Assembly (NCBI RefSeq): GCF_027497355.1
Contig: NZ_CP114909.1
Span: 1,302,001-1,366,000, forward strand
Direction of reading: 5' to 3'
Length of the DNA: 64,000 bases
Source of the DNA: Micromonospora sp. WMMA1947
GTDB lineage: Bacteria > Actinomycetota > Actinomycetes > Mycobacteriales > Micromonosporaceae
A program made the position numbers and the translations under genes. This document shows positions 34,531 through 44,700 of this stretch, piece by piece. Positions within the stretch are counted from its first letter, which is position 1. Every line of letters starts with the position of its first letter. The notes beneath the pieces are model-generated. The model was not told the origin of the DNA, searched no databases, and saw only the letters and a program-made list of their open reading frames with translations.

Positions 34531-35415
34531 GTGCCTGACCACGTCCTCCGCGTGCAGTCCGTACTCACCGCCCGCGACCATCTCCTCCTCGAATGGCTCA
34601 CCGACCACGGCGTGTTCACCACACCGCAGCTCGCCCACGCCCTGTTTCCATCCCTGGACTTCGCCCAACACCGACTCGCCCGACTCACCGCCCTACGGGT
34701 CGTGGACCGGTTCCGGCCCTTCCGCCCCGACGGCGGCTCGTTCCCGTTCCACTACGTCATCGACCAACTCGGCGCGGAAGTCGTCGCCGCCCAACGCGAC
34801 CAACCCCCACCCCGCCCCGGCCACGCCAAAACCAACCGGCGGCGATGGACCGCCGCCCGCACCCTCGGACATCGGCTCGGCGTCAACAGCTTCTTCACCG
34901 ACCTCGCCGGCCACGCCCGCACCCACCCCGCCCACGCCCTCACCCGCTGGTGGCCCGAATCCCGCTGCGCACAAACCGGCGCGTTCGCCCGACCAGGCGA
35001 CCCCGTGGCCCTGCACGCCCTGACCGCGCCGATCCACCCCGATGGCCACGGCATCTGGACCACACCCAACGCCCACGTGCCGTTCTTCCTCGAGTACGAC
35101 ACCGGCACCGAACCCCTGACCGAACTCATGCGCAAACTCATCGGCTACACACAACTCGCCGCCGCCGGCGGCCCCCGCTGGCCGGTGCTGTTCTGGCTCC
35201 ACTCCGCTACCCGCGCCCACCACCTCCACCAACACCTCGCCGCCACCCCCGTCACGGTTCCCGTGGCCACCGCCAGCCGCGACCATGCCACCCATACCGG
35301 CCACAGCCCCGCCGGACCGCTCTGGCAACTCCACGGCCAGCCCGGCCCACTCCCCCTCGCCGACCTCGCCACTGCCATCTCCACCACGCCCACCACCTAC
35401 AAGCCACCGGCCTGA
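34531..35415 (+). CDS. Replication-relaxation family protein
   Basis: Predicted 294-aa protein with the winged-helix N-terminus of the replication-relaxation family (LTARDHLLLEWLTDHGVFTT, QLAHALFPSLDFAQHRLARL, then VVDRFRP). The central GHRLGVNSFFTDLAGHART and the acidic FFLEYDTGTEPLTELMRKLI, close to the ExD nuclease-like strand, are also typical. The family is common on actinomycete integrative and conjugative elements and linear plasmids, presumably in mobilisation or replication. GTG 34531 follows AAAGGA by about 7 nt. Confidence 0.85.
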   Translation: MPDHVLRVQSVLTARDHLLLEWLTDHGVFTTPQLAHALFPSLDFAQHRLARLTALRVVDRFRPFRPDGGSFPFHYVIDQLGAEVVAAQRDQPPPRPGHAKTNRRRWTAARTLGHRLGVNSFFTDLAGHARTHPAHALTRWWPESRCAQTGAFARPGDPVALHALTAPIHPDGHGIWTTPNAHVPFFLEYDTGTEPLTELMRKLIGYTQLAAAGGPRWPVLFWLHSATRAHHLHQHLAATPVTVPVATASRDHATHTGHSPAGPLWQLHGQPGPLPLADLATAISTTPTTYKPPA

Positions 35416-35563
35416 CCACGCCGGCGATGATCTGCCGGCGACTTGACCTTGAGCAAGAGATGAGCGTGAATGGCTCCCGCCAAAGCCGACGCGCGGCGAC
35501 ACCACGACCAGCGCGAATCAGGCGGCCCGCCCATAAGCGTGGCCCTCGACGAAAGGTCTACCG

Positions 35564-35944
35564 ATGCCACAGCCTCACCGCGAACGACCCGGACGCCTCG
35601 CCGCAGTACCCGACGACATCACCGATCCCCTGCTGTGGCGCCTCGCCATCGACGTCCTCGCCGCCCACCAACCCGGACACGACGGCAACTGCCGCAACCT
35701 GCAGTGCGCCGGACAAACCGGCATCTGCGCCGCGGCATCCCACGCCCGCCGAGCGCTCACAGTCGCCCGAACAGCCACACGCCCCGCCAACCCCGCACCC
35801 CGCGAAGCGGCACCAAGACCACCCGCGCCACGCAGCGTGAATTTCATCGGCTGGTTCACGACACCGAAGCCGGCCACCACTACCGAACTGCCTGATTCTG
35901 GATCGCCACGGAGACCCATCACATCACTGCGACACGCCGCATAG
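35564..35944 (+). CDS. Small integrative-element protein, function unknown
   Basis: Predicted 126-aa protein with the recognisable pattern DPLLWRLAIDVLAAHQPGHD and a Cys-containing CRNLQCAGQTGICAA motif (three Cys, possibly metal-binding), then a Pro/Arg-rich tail with a conserved-looking NFIGWFTT. Similar small proteins accompany replication-relaxation genes in actinomycete elements. GAAAGG lies upstream of ATG 35564. It begins 149 bp after the previous gene. Confidence 0.62.
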   Translation: MPQPHRERPGRLAAVPDDITDPLLWRLAIDVLAAHQPGHDGNCRNLQCAGQTGICAAASHARRALTVARTATRPANPAPREAAPRPPAPRSVNFIGWFTTPKPATTTELPDSGSPRRPITSLRHAA

Positions 35945-36268
35945 CACCGACACCCCACAGGCCGCCCCTCAACGACCAGCGCCTGGCTGATACTGCTACG
36001 CCTGCTTCCGCGCCGCCGCCATCCCGCGCCAACAAGCTCATCGCCCTCGTTGAATCCCGCCGCTCCCGGCTCACTCTCGACTTCGGTCTGTCTCGGCGGC
36101 TGCGGTTACCACGACATCCAGTTGGCTCAATGGTTTGATCAAGACGGGCGCATAACCGCGCCGAGTCACATATCTGCCGCAGCAGCCGCAAGGCGAGAAT
36201 GATCCGCATCATCGCAGCCGTAGGGTGCCTACCAAGACGGCGCACACTCGCGAGGGGCGGTTGACACG
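35945..36268. other. 324-bp intergenic region
   Basis: No gene is supported. A plus-strand fragment reads RANKLIALVESRRSRLTLDF without a start or full domain and may be a gene remnant. TTGACA at 36261-36266 lies immediately before the next start codon, too close to be its -35 element. Confidence 0.4.
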
Positions 36269-37675
36269 TTGTCGACGCTAATTCAGCTGACGGCCGAGCA
36301 GGTCGAACTCGTCCGGTATGGTGTCCTGTCCGATGCCACCTTCCAGCCGATGCCGATGGCAGCGGTCAAGTCGTTCGAGTCGGCACGGGAAGGAACCCGG
36401 CGCGCTCGTCGCGCACCGGCCCGGAAAGCAGCTGAGCCTCGCCGGCGCATTGACTCCCTAGACCGCAAGGTCGCCGCCGAATACTGGAAGCACCAAACGA
36501 TCGAGCTGGCCCTGCTGATCGGCAACGTCGACCTGCCCGGCTCACAGGGCTCCGGATGGGCGGTGGTGGCGCTGGCCCGGGCGCACGCCCTCGGCAGGCT
36601 CGGCAGCGGGACGACCGGCGTACGCAATCTGGAGATCCGGAATTGGACCGTGCTGGCCACACCAATCCCGGTGGATGCCATCATCAGCGGGCTGCCGGTC
36701 AACGAGGCCCACTGGTGGCGGCGGAATCTGCACGCGTCGGCGAGGCCCATCCCGCCCAGCACCAACGAGGCGACTCTTCGCCAACTGCGGCAACGGATCA
36801 CCGGCTTCGACGAGATAGTCCGGACCGTGCTGCTCCCACCCGCCCCGGCCGGTGGCGCCGCCGTCGCAGGGCGGCCCGCCCTGCAGGAAGCCCGGGACGC
36901 CAACATGACCGCGGCTCGCCTGTTCTCCCCGGACTGGCGTGACCTCGAGCCGGTCCCGCTATCCGACGAGCCGCCAGCCGAGGCAGCGGCTTTCGTCGCA
37001 GAACTGAGGCCGGACGAGAACGACCTAATCCAGGACGACATCATTCCCTTCGAGGGCTGGGAGCAGCATCGGTCGCAGGGCGGCTGGGTGGAGTTTCAGT
37101 CCGAGGGGCGCCGACTGCTGGTGAAAAACATCAACTTCAAGCGGGCTGAAACGCAGACCGGCGCGGACCTGGTCTACTGGCGCAGCGAGCCGGACGCCTT
37201 CGTCATCGTGCAGTACAAGGTGCTTGACCGTGACCGTGAAGGACTGATCCACCGGATCAATGGCAACGACCGCCTACTCGGCCAACTCGAGGCGATGCTG
37301 GCCTGCACCCGGCCGGACGGCGTCCCGCCCGCGAAGGTCGCTGACTTCCGGCTGGCCGGCACCAGCGCGTTCGTCAAGTTCGCCCATCCAATGACCAAGC
37401 TGCATACCGACCACCAGCTGATCGACGGGCATTATCTTCCCGCAGAGCTGGTCCAGCTCATGTATGCGGAACCGGATCAAGGGCGCGACGGCGGCAAGAT
37501 GCTGCGCTTCCCACCAGAGCGCAGCATCGACCCTGAAACCTTCTCCCGGCTGGTCCGCGACTGCTGGATCGGCACCTCGGGCAAGGCCAGCGATGCCCTC
37601 CACCGGTTTCTACCGGGCCTCCGCGCGATGCCTCCCGCGCACCTGGTCATCGCCTACGATGAACGTCGCCGCTGA
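36269..37675 (+). CDS. Putative PD-(D/E)xK-like nuclease-fold protein
   Basis: Predicted 468-aa protein not assigned to a named family. Around residues 300-317, GADLVYWRSEPDAFVIVQYK has the spacing of a D...QxK active site of the PD-(D/E)xK fold, as in restriction enzymes where Glu is replaced by Gln. The N-terminal 220 aa are helical and basic (RRARRAPARKAAEPRRRIDS). I use a TTG start at 36269 (STLIQLTAEQVEL) with GAGGGG about 11 nt upstream; the start is uncertain. It is convergent with the XRE-ImmA module, separated by a hairpin. Possible restriction-like effector. Confidence 0.5.
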   Translation: MSTLIQLTAEQVELVRYGVLSDATFQPMPMAAVKSFESAREGTRRARRAPARKAAEPRRRIDSLDRKVAAEYWKHQTIELALLIGNVDLPGSQGSGWAVVALARAHALGRLGSGTTGVRNLEIRNWTVLATPIPVDAIISGLPVNEAHWWRRNLHASARPIPPSTNEATLRQLRQRITGFDEIVRTVLLPPAPAGGAAVAGRPALQEARDANMTAARLFSPDWRDLEPVPLSDEPPAEAAAFVAELRPDENDLIQDDIIPFEGWEQHRSQGGWVEFQSEGRRLLVKNINFKRAETQTGADLVYWRSEPDAFVIVQYKVLDRDREGLIHRINGNDRLLGQLEAMLACTRPDGVPPAKVADFRLAGTSAFVKFAHPMTKLHTDHQLIDGHYLPAELVQLMYAEPDQGRDGGKMLRFPPERSIDPETFSRLVRDCWIGTSGKASDALHRFLPGLRAMPPAHLVIAYDERRR

Positions 37676-37702
37676 CGATGCTCTTGCCTCGGGTTCGCGC
37701 AG

Positions 37703-37732
37703 CAGGCCGGCATGTCGAGACTGGCCGGCCTG
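37703..37732. terminator. Hairpin between convergent genes
   Basis: CAGGCCGGC ... GCCGGCCTG, 9-bp perfect stem, 12-nt loop, 27 bp after the nuclease-like gene and 130 bp before the stop of the ImmA-type gene. Confidence 0.6.
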
Positions 37733-37861
37733 TTCCTCTCGCGTGAGGGCCAGCAATACGATCCTGACACTGAGCGAGGCAGGCACATCAATGCGGCTCT
37801 GCCGCTCAGGCTGGACGGCTACTCGGGGTTGTTAGAGCCCCACGTGTCCCAGCGGAGGTCG

Positions 37862-39112
37862 TTAGGCCATGTCCGTAGCAACTGCCCGTAAATGACGAAT
37901 GCGATCAGTCATTGGCGATGGCTGCTCCGCCGCTTTACCGCCGGCTATGAGATTGAGTGTTGGGCGGTCGGTGACAGCACCAAGTAGTTGCCGGATCCGC
38001 TCCACCGGCCAGCGCAGTTCTTGCGCCAGCGCGGATATGGTGAGCCCATGATCGGCAGCCAGTTCGAAGGCTCTTCTTAGGAGTGTCGGCTGTTCGCCGG
38101 GGAAGCCGTCGATAGGTTCCAGGGCTAGTTTGGATTGGTTGAGGCGTTGGTAGGCGCGTGCCGCAGTAGTGTCCGTGTAGACGCCTACTTCTCGGCAGCG
38201 GTAGATGAGGCTCTGGATCGACGTACCCCACGTGCGCTGGAGCTCAGCGAACGCCGCAAAGTTCACCCTCGCGGGCAGGAGGGGGCTGATGCTGTCGCGC
38301 GGAGTGAGGAATTCCGCGGCGAAGGCGTCGGCGTCCCGTTCATGCCTGGAGTCACCGGGAAGGGCGTCGGCGTGGAGTACGAGGTGGGCGAGTTCGTGCG
38401 CGGCGGTGAAGCGCTGCCGGTATACATCCTGGGATCGGTCGCGACTGATGACGATGAATGGCCGCGGTAGCCGTGAGGTCGAGAAAGCATCCACGGTACG
38501 GAAGTCGCCATCGGCTGGCGCATGGACGACGACGATGCCGTGGACCTCGAGAGTGCGCACGAGGTGCGGAATGGGCGCGGCGCCGAGATTCCAGTGCTGA
38601 CGAAGAGCTTGGGCGGCCTGGACTGGCTCGGTGGGAAGGCTCGCGCCGGGATGAATCTCGCCGCCGGCGAACCCGGGAAGGTCTACGTGGGGCAGGAAGA
38701 CGCGCCGTTCGAGGGCGTAGATGAGTTCCCAGACCTGCTCGGTAAAGGAGACGGCCTTGGCGCGCTGGTAGGAGCGTGTCTCGCGGAGATGGCGGAAGTG
38801 CGCTGCGGAGGAGTCGAGGCGGGCGTAGGGACGCCCGACCTGGAAGAAGCCAACGGGGTAGCCGAGGTGTTCGGCGAGGGCGATCAGAATCTCGGGTCGT
38901 GGCCGCGCCCCCGATTCGTACTGGCCGATGGCCGCGGCGCTGACCCCGACCCGGTCGGAGAGTTCCTTCTTGGTCAGCCCGGCGAGCTGGCGAGCTTGTG
39001 TCAGGCGTGCCGAGTCGAACTGCCTGGCGACAGCACTCGCTGACCCCGAGGGCGGCTCCACGGGAAGGCCGCCGGCAGAGAACAGGTCATCGGGCTCGTC
39101 AGTTCTGGGCAT
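37862..39112 (-). CDS. XRE-family regulator with ImmA/IrrE metallopeptidase domain
   Basis: Predicted 416-aa two-domain protein. Residues about 30-95 are an XRE HTH (RLTQARQLAGLTKKELSDRV, GVSAAAIGQYESGARPRPEI). Residues about 170-300 are the ImmA/IrrE peptidase with the zinc motif FTAAHELAHLVLH (HELAH near residue 240) and a downstream ERDADAFAAEFL Glu. Such fusions regulate mobile elements or act as antitoxin-like repressors that are cleaved or released on stress. It overlaps the 3' end of the upstream gene by 14 bp, so the two form a pair. Confidence 0.88.
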   Translation of the reverse strand: MPRTDEPDDLFSAGGLPVEPPSGSASAVARQFDSARLTQARQLAGLTKKELSDRVGVSAAAIGQYESGARPRPEILIALAEHLGYPVGFFQVGRPYARLDSSAAHFRHLRETRSYQRAKAVSFTEQVWELIYALERRVFLPHVDLPGFAGGEIHPGASLPTEPVQAAQALRQHWNLGAAPIPHLVRTLEVHGIVVVHAPADGDFRTVDAFSTSRLPRPFIVISRDRSQDVYRQRFTAAHELAHLVLHADALPGDSRHERDADAFAAEFLTPRDSISPLLPARVNFAAFAELQRTWGTSIQSLIYRCREVGVYTDTTAARAYQRLNQSKLALEPIDGFPGEQPTLLRRAFELAADHGLTISALAQELRWPVERIRQLLGAVTDRPTLNLIAGGKAAEQPSPMTDRIRHLRAVATDMA

Positions 39113-39887
39113 CGCTTCGCTGTTGGTGGTCGCTACGTTCGGCTACGGGGCTAACGGTGGCCTGCTCAGCGGCGGTACGGGCGCGCAGCGTCGGGCTGGC
39201 CAGCTCCGCCTGGTCGAATCGCGGCGACACGGTCGAGGCCGACGGCTGAGTCATCAGGCGTAGCCCAGGGATCGGGTCTGCGGACGGGACGAGGAGGGGT
39301 TGTGCGGATACCCAGCTCGCTGTGCCGGTCTGGCTCACGCTGATCTGGCCCCATCCGATGTTGAGCAGCCCGTGCCGCTCGTGCGCCGCGTAGTAGATGA
39401 TCACGATACCGTCTGGTTCCAGCCCTCGCAGAACGTCGGCGGCATGGGTGTCCGACTCGGATTCCATCCCTTCGAAAGCCGGCTGCTCATGATCGGGTTT
39501 GGGGCCGAAGAGCCGCGCCAGCTCCAGCGTCGTCTTGTTGATCTTCTTCAGGGCGCGAGGGCTGTCGTAGGCGGTCGCGAGGTCCTTCGCGTACTCCACC
39601 GGCAGCACAGCGACGTTGTTGATGACGACGATGCGGTAGCTCTTGCCCAGTGGGCGCACTGTCTGGGCGCCGGGGACCTCACCGAGGTGGTTGACCAGTT
39701 CCTCGTACCGCGCCGGCCAGCCTCCGCCGAAGGCGTGGCGCGACGTCAGGCGGACCGCGTGGTGGCCGTCCATCTGCCGTCCGACGGCGGCCTGAATGGC
39801 CGCCGGGATGGCCTCCGTCAGCGTGGATGCCACGTCGCGGCCGAACAGCGATGCCGCCCACGCTGCCGGCCGGATCTTCTTCGACAC
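39099..39887 (-). CDS. Partner protein of the XRE-ImmA gene, function unknown
   Basis: Predicted 262-aa protein I do not recognise. An N-terminal helical part (ASTLTEAIPAAIQAAVGRQM) is followed by a segment with strands (YRIVVINNVAVLPVEYAKDL) and a central EPDGIVIIYYAAHERHGLLN strand. The last 50 aa look disordered. It is the promoter-proximal gene of a two-gene operon with the overlapping XRE-ImmA gene; in such pairs the partner is often a toxin or effector controlled by the ImmA protein (inference). Confidence 0.5.
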   Translation of the reverse strand: MSKKIRPAAWAASLFGRDVASTLTEAIPAAIQAAVGRQMDGHHAVRLTSRHAFGGGWPARYEELVNHLGEVPGAQTVRPLGKSYRIVVINNVAVLPVEYAKDLATAYDSPRALKKINKTTLELARLFGPKPDHEQPAFEGMESESDTHAADVLRGLEPDGIVIIYYAAHERHGLLNIGWGQISVSQTGTASWVSAQPLLVPSADPIPGLRLMTQPSASTVSPRFDQAELASPTLRARTAAEQATVSPVAERSDHQQRSDAQN

Positions 39888-39894
39888 GGTTCTC

Positions 39895-39940
39895 CCCTCT
39901 GCTTTACCTGCGTGCAGAAGACTAGCATTTGTGCTTTAGT
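39895..39940 (-). promoter_or_regulatory. Probable operator/promoter of the XRE-ImmA operon
   Basis: An AT-rich patch directly upstream of the operon has two inverted repeats: TCTGC...GCAGA (about 39898-39919) and AGCA-TTTG-TGCT (39924-39935). XRE regulators of this type commonly bind such sites and autoregulate. Inferred. Confidence 0.45.
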
Positions 39941-39982
39941 TTTGAGCGCGATCACGCCACTTTGATGGCGCTGAGCGTGTTG

Positions 39983-40021
39983 CCGCAGATCACGCCGCCT
40001 TCTGTGTGGCGTGATCTGCGG
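39983..40021. repeat. Perfect 14-bp stem-loop between divergent genes
   Basis: CCGCAGATCACGCC and its complement flank an 11-nt loop. The neighbouring genes point away on both sides, so this is not a terminator for either. GATCACGCC is also present about 30 bp to the left (near 39951). It may be an operator, a small mobile-element end or a relic. Confidence 0.6.
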
Positions 40022-40116
40022 TGCGCGATCTTGGCGGACGTCGAGCGGGCCGCGCCCGGTGTCCGGTGCGGCGTTGCGGGTCGCCCAGGATGAGCGGCCG
40101 GGGAGGAAGGGGACGC

Positions 40117-40354
40117 ATGACGGCGGATCTGACCAGGTTCGGCCGGGACGCAGTCGTGACCACGGTGACGCAGGCCGCCAGTGTCTGGATGTCGCCGGGA
40201 CCGCCCGGCGAGCGCTGGCGGCAGGTGGCCGAACTGCACGGACGGGTCGCGCTGGCGCACCTGGCGCACGGTGAACCTCTGCTGCCCCTGGTGGCCTTCA
40301 CCGACTTGTTGACCGGCTCGCTGTCCGGGCTTCCGCCGGACGGAGAGTGTGGAT
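40117..40354 (+). pseudogene. Hypothetical gene interrupted by the ISL3-family element
   Basis: ATG 40117, preceded by GGAGGAAGGGG, opens a frame (LTRFGRDAVVTTVTQAASVW, LAHGEPLLPLVAFTDLLTGS) that reads into the insertion-sequence end and stops at 40401 inside it. No continuation is visible on the far side at 41754-41773, so the 3' part is lost. The family is not recognised. Confidence 0.6.
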
Positions 40355-41753
40355 CTAACGGCTCTGTCTCACATTCGGTGGTGACGGAGGGTGCTGGTTA
40401 GCCGAGCAGGATGCGGTGTCGTAGGAGAGCGAAGCCCGCGCGTCCGTACATCTGTCGCTTGATCAGTTTGGTTTTGGTGTTGACGCCTTCGGTGCCGCCG
40501 TTGTGGAAGGGGGAAGTCAGGGCGGCGTTGACGGCGTCGCGGTCAAGAGCGAGGCCGCGGGTGAACGTGTGCAGGTGGGGCAGGGCCGTGGCCTTGACGT
40601 CGGCGATCCACGTGGTGAGGCGGTCGCCGTTGCCGCCTGCGGGTGTGAGGAGCGCGGCGAACGAGCCGATGAAGCCGGCCAGCGCGGTCATCTGTGGGCA
40701 CGCGCCGGTGAGAGCGTCGACGAGGGTCCGCTGGTGTTCTTTGAGCTGGTCGGGGGCGGTGAGGAGGTAGCGGGTCAGGCGCCTGGGCGAGATGGCTGGG
40801 CGGGCCGAGGTTGAGCCGGCGGGCGCATTCCAGTAGGCCGACGCCCTTGTCGAGCAGGTCGTGGACCTGCTGCCACCGCTACCGGGTGGTCACGGCCCGA
40901 ATGCCGTCCTGCGGCGGGCCGGCGGTGGCCCAGCAGGAGCTGTGTGCGGTGACCTCCTTGCGCACGGCCTCGGCGAGGTTGTGCCACAGGTGCCAGCGGT
41001 CCGCGACCTGCACCGCGCCAGGTAGGGCGCGGCGGACCGCTTCGGCGTAGGCGCCGGAGGAGTCCCGGCACACCACCTCGACACCAGGATGCTCACGCAG
41101 CCACGTCTGCAACGTTGCGGCCTTGCGGTCGGGCAACACATCGATCCGCTGGCGGGTGACCGCGCCGATCAGGACGGTGGCGTAACGGCGACGCCGGCAC
41201 AGCGCGAAGTCGTCCACCCCGAGCACCCGGGGCACCCGCCGCTCGGGCAACGGCAGACGCAGCAGCGCCCGCAGGGCCGTGTGCCGGGACACGACCACCG
41301 CCAGCGCCAGCGCCAGCGCCCGGGTGCGGCCAGCCAACTGCCGCACCACCGCACCGACCTGGGAGATCAGCCGAAAGGTGCGGCGCTGGTAGTGGTTCAA
41401 AACCCCGGGCAATTGTTCCCGGAACGTCCGAGGGGCAGCCCGGGTCGGGCACACCAGACGACGTACACGCACCCGAAGTACCACCGGCCGGGCATCGACC
41501 GGCACGTCCGCCACGGTCCGCTGGTGCTACCCGTGCACCCGGCCCGTCACGGCCGCGCAGCCCGGACAGGCCACCGGACCCCCGGGAGTCCGAGCCCGCA
41601 CCAGAATCCGCTCGCCCTCGTCCGTCACGTCGTCGATCACCAGCGGAAACAGCCCCGAGAACACCATCTTCGTAAGATCACCGATCTCGCATACATGATC
41701 TCAACGACATCGGCCACCTTCCGTCACCACCGAATGTGAGACAGAGCCGTTAG
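40355..41753. mobile_element. ISL3-family insertion sequence (defective)
   Basis: The ends are perfect 34-bp inverted repeats beginning CTAACGGCTCTGTCTCAC; the usual ISL3 tip is GGCTCTG, so CTAAC/GTTAG may be symmetrical flanking sequence. Length about 1.4 kb. No 8-bp target duplication is seen at either boundary. It lies 20 bp downstream of the last gene of the defence operon. The transposase is broken. Confidence 0.88.
40398..41667 (-). pseudogene. ISL3-family transposase, degenerate
   Basis: The N-terminus (from ATG 41667: MVFSGLFPLVIDDVTDEGER, then the zinc-type ACPGCAAVTGRVHG) hits an in-frame TAG at 41527-41529. The next part ([20 protein letters not shown], then [20 protein letters not shown] with the first catalytic Asp, and [11 protein letters not shown]) ends at 40879 by frameshift. 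The C-terminus (FHNGGTEGVNTKTKLIKRQM, YGRAGFALLRHRIL) lies in another frame at 40398-40691. At least one nonsense and two frameshift lesions; inactive. Confidence 0.88.
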
Positions 41754-41773
41754 CGAGACAGCCCCATAGGGAA

Positions 41774-44700
41774 TCAGTCGGCGGCGACTGCGGTCTTGGT
41801 ACTGCCGCCGTGTTCGGTGATCCGCGGCCGAATGTGTGCCTTAACGGCGCTGCGGCTGAAGGCTGGATCGGTCGCCTTGCCTGACCAGATGTAAACCTCT
41901 CCTCGTCCCAGCGCTGCCATCTTGGCCGGCGTTAGATCGGCGAGAGCGGCGTTGGCCTTCTGCAGATGCTTTAACCAGGCTGGAGAGGTGAACCGGTGCA
42001 AGATGAGTTGGTTGGAGAGCTCGATGAGGGCTATCGGCACTGATGCTGGTTCCTGGCTCGCCACCAGGATGCTCATCCCCTTGTGTCGCATCTCTCGCAC
42101 GCTCTCGATCAGCCCGGCGGCGAGATCCGGGCTGTCGATGAACTTGTGTGCCTCGTCGAAGACGACGAGTTTGTTGAACCGACGCCCGGCGCTGGTGGCT
42201 TCCGAGAACAGCTCCATGAGTACGACGAACAGGCCGAGAGCCTCGTCCTTCTCAATCAGTTCGTCTCGAAGATCCACAATGATTACCCGACCGGGGCGGA
42301 CCAGGTCCTGAATGCGGGCCGTGTCGTCGATGTAGTCGGCGGCGAGGTCCAGACGCTGGTGGGCCAGCTGTTTGATGGGATCCGACAACGACGATTGGTC
42401 GACCCCGGCGCGCAGAGCGTCGATGGACAGGTTGTTGCGGTGCGCCTTCATGATCCGGCCGAGTTGGCGGATGTAGGTGGACTGGTTGCCGACCGCTCCC
42501 ATCAGAAAACGCCAGTGTGCGGCCCGTAGCTCCGTCGAGCTGAATTTGAGTGCCCGCAGCTCGATGCCGGGATATTCGTTCCGACGTTGCTCCAGTTGGT
42601 CTTCGGGGACCAGCATAAGCACATCGTCGAGCCCGGCCGGCGCTACGCCGTAGCGGTCCCGCAGACGTTGGACCTGCGTCGCGTCGGAGTTGGGGGCGAC
42701 CAGGCTGGTGAACTCAGGTACGTAGCTCAGGATCGGACTGTAGTGGAAGATGATGGTGGCCAGCGGCTGCGGCAGCCGGTTGACCGGTGGCGTGGCGAGG
42801 GAAGCAGCTTCGACGATGGTGCCCAGCGTGTAGCTCTTCCCAGCGCCCTGCACGCCGAACAGGCTGATGGTGTGGGTCTCGTTTAGGTCGAGAGCAATAT
42901 GCCGCCCGCCGTACTCGCCGATGATGCCGTACTGGGGGGACGGACCGGCTGCGCCGATGTAGATGTCAGGCTGAACCGATGGAGCCGGTGGGTCGGGCAC
43001 AGGCTGTTCTGACCGGTCTGTCGACTCCAGCAGTTCCGCTGGTCCGGTGGATTCCACCGGCTCCGGCCCAGTTGGCGTTGCATCGGTGATCGCATCGTCT
43101 CGGTCGTTTGGGGTCTCGGGGGCGCGGTCGCTCGGTGGCCGACCCTGCGGCACGACATGGTCGCGGGCAGGTGCCCGGAACGCGGCCTGTGGCAGATGTG
43201 CGACGGTGGACTGACGTGTTCCGAAGGTCCCCTCGGAGTGGGTGTCGGTCGGCGAAGCCGCCGCAAGAACCGGATCGGTGGCGATGCCGCCGAGTAGTTC
43301 GCTGATGACGTCGCGGCCGACGCGGTGAAACTCGACCTCGCCCTCGTCGTCTTGGTCAGTTCCGCTGCCCCGCAGGTCGAAGATGAGTCCGGTCTGGGTG
43401 AAGCTCAGCTGATATCCCCAGTCGAGGTGGTCCAACATCCAGTGAGCTTCTTCCGTGATCTCACTGGCACCATCGATGATGCCGTGGCGGACCGCCCGGC
43501 CGAGATAGAAGCGCAACAACGCGGCGAGCTCCGCGTTGCGGCTCGCCCGATCGGGACGATCGGGCTGGTAGTACGCGGGGTCGAAGCCCTCGGCGAGCAC
43601 GTCTCTGCTGCGGCTGAGCTGCTCGGTGATCTCGTTTCGGACCTTTTGCAGGTCCGCGATGCTGGTCAGCGTGCTGTGACACTTCACTTCGACGAGCCGG
43701 CAGGTGATGGCGCGTCGCTGCGCGTCGAGACTGAAGAGGGCAAGGTCGGTGCGTCGAAGTCCGACGCTTTCGGCGACTTCGTCGGCTCTGCGGCGAGCGT
43801 CGCGGTATAGCTCCAGGTGGGAGTCGAGGGGGACGAGGATCTGGTCGCCCAGGACTCCCTGGTGCGACAGGTAGAGCCGGGCGAGCGCCAAGCCCAGGAC
43901 TTCGGTCCGCTGGTTCGGTGCGGTGGACGCGATCTTGAAGGCCAGCCTGCCGGACAGTAGCCGAAGCTGGTCGAAGAAGGTCCCAGCGTGTCTGCGGTCG
44001 ACCTGGAATCCGTGCTGATCCAGCATTGGACGCAGCAAGGAGCGCAGCTCGTCGACCGACCTGGAGCTGACCACCAGTTGGTGGCCGAGGCCGTCTGGTC
44101 CGGTGCTGGCGAAGTCGATGATGTAGTCGGTTCGGCGGGAACTTCCTGGGCTGTCGAAGTACTCGACGCCCAAGGTCCGGTCCACGGTGATGACCCAGTC
44201 GCTGCAGCGGTGTGCCTGATGTAGCAGGCTGGCGTCGGCGGCGGTCAGGTTCAGCGTTATCCGTGGCACCAGCCCGGTTCCTGCTTCGCCGGTGGCCACC
44301 GTCGCTGTGGCGACCGAGATCGTCTGGGGAAGTGCGGTGAGCAGGTCGGAGTATTCCTCGGACCCTGGAATGTCCCGGCCAGGGCCGTGCCGGGGCTGCT
44401 TGTGCCAGGCCACGATGCCGTCGGTGGTGTCGACGTAGTCGACGGTCAACTCCTGGACCAGCCCGTGCAGGGGTGCTGTCGAGTCGGGGCGGGCCGGACC
44501 GACACCGAGATCTTCGCCGCTGAAGGCGTCGAAAAGCAACGTGAGGTGTGCCGTGTGCCGGCTTGTCGCCGAGCGGAAGTCGTCGAGCGGCAGCACCGCG
44601 ACGGCGAGTTTGGGCGCCAACCCGGCGCTTGTCGGTGTGCAGAACGTCTCCGCCTCGGCGGTGGTGCTCCACTCGCCGCTGAGCAGTTGAGCGAGCGCCA

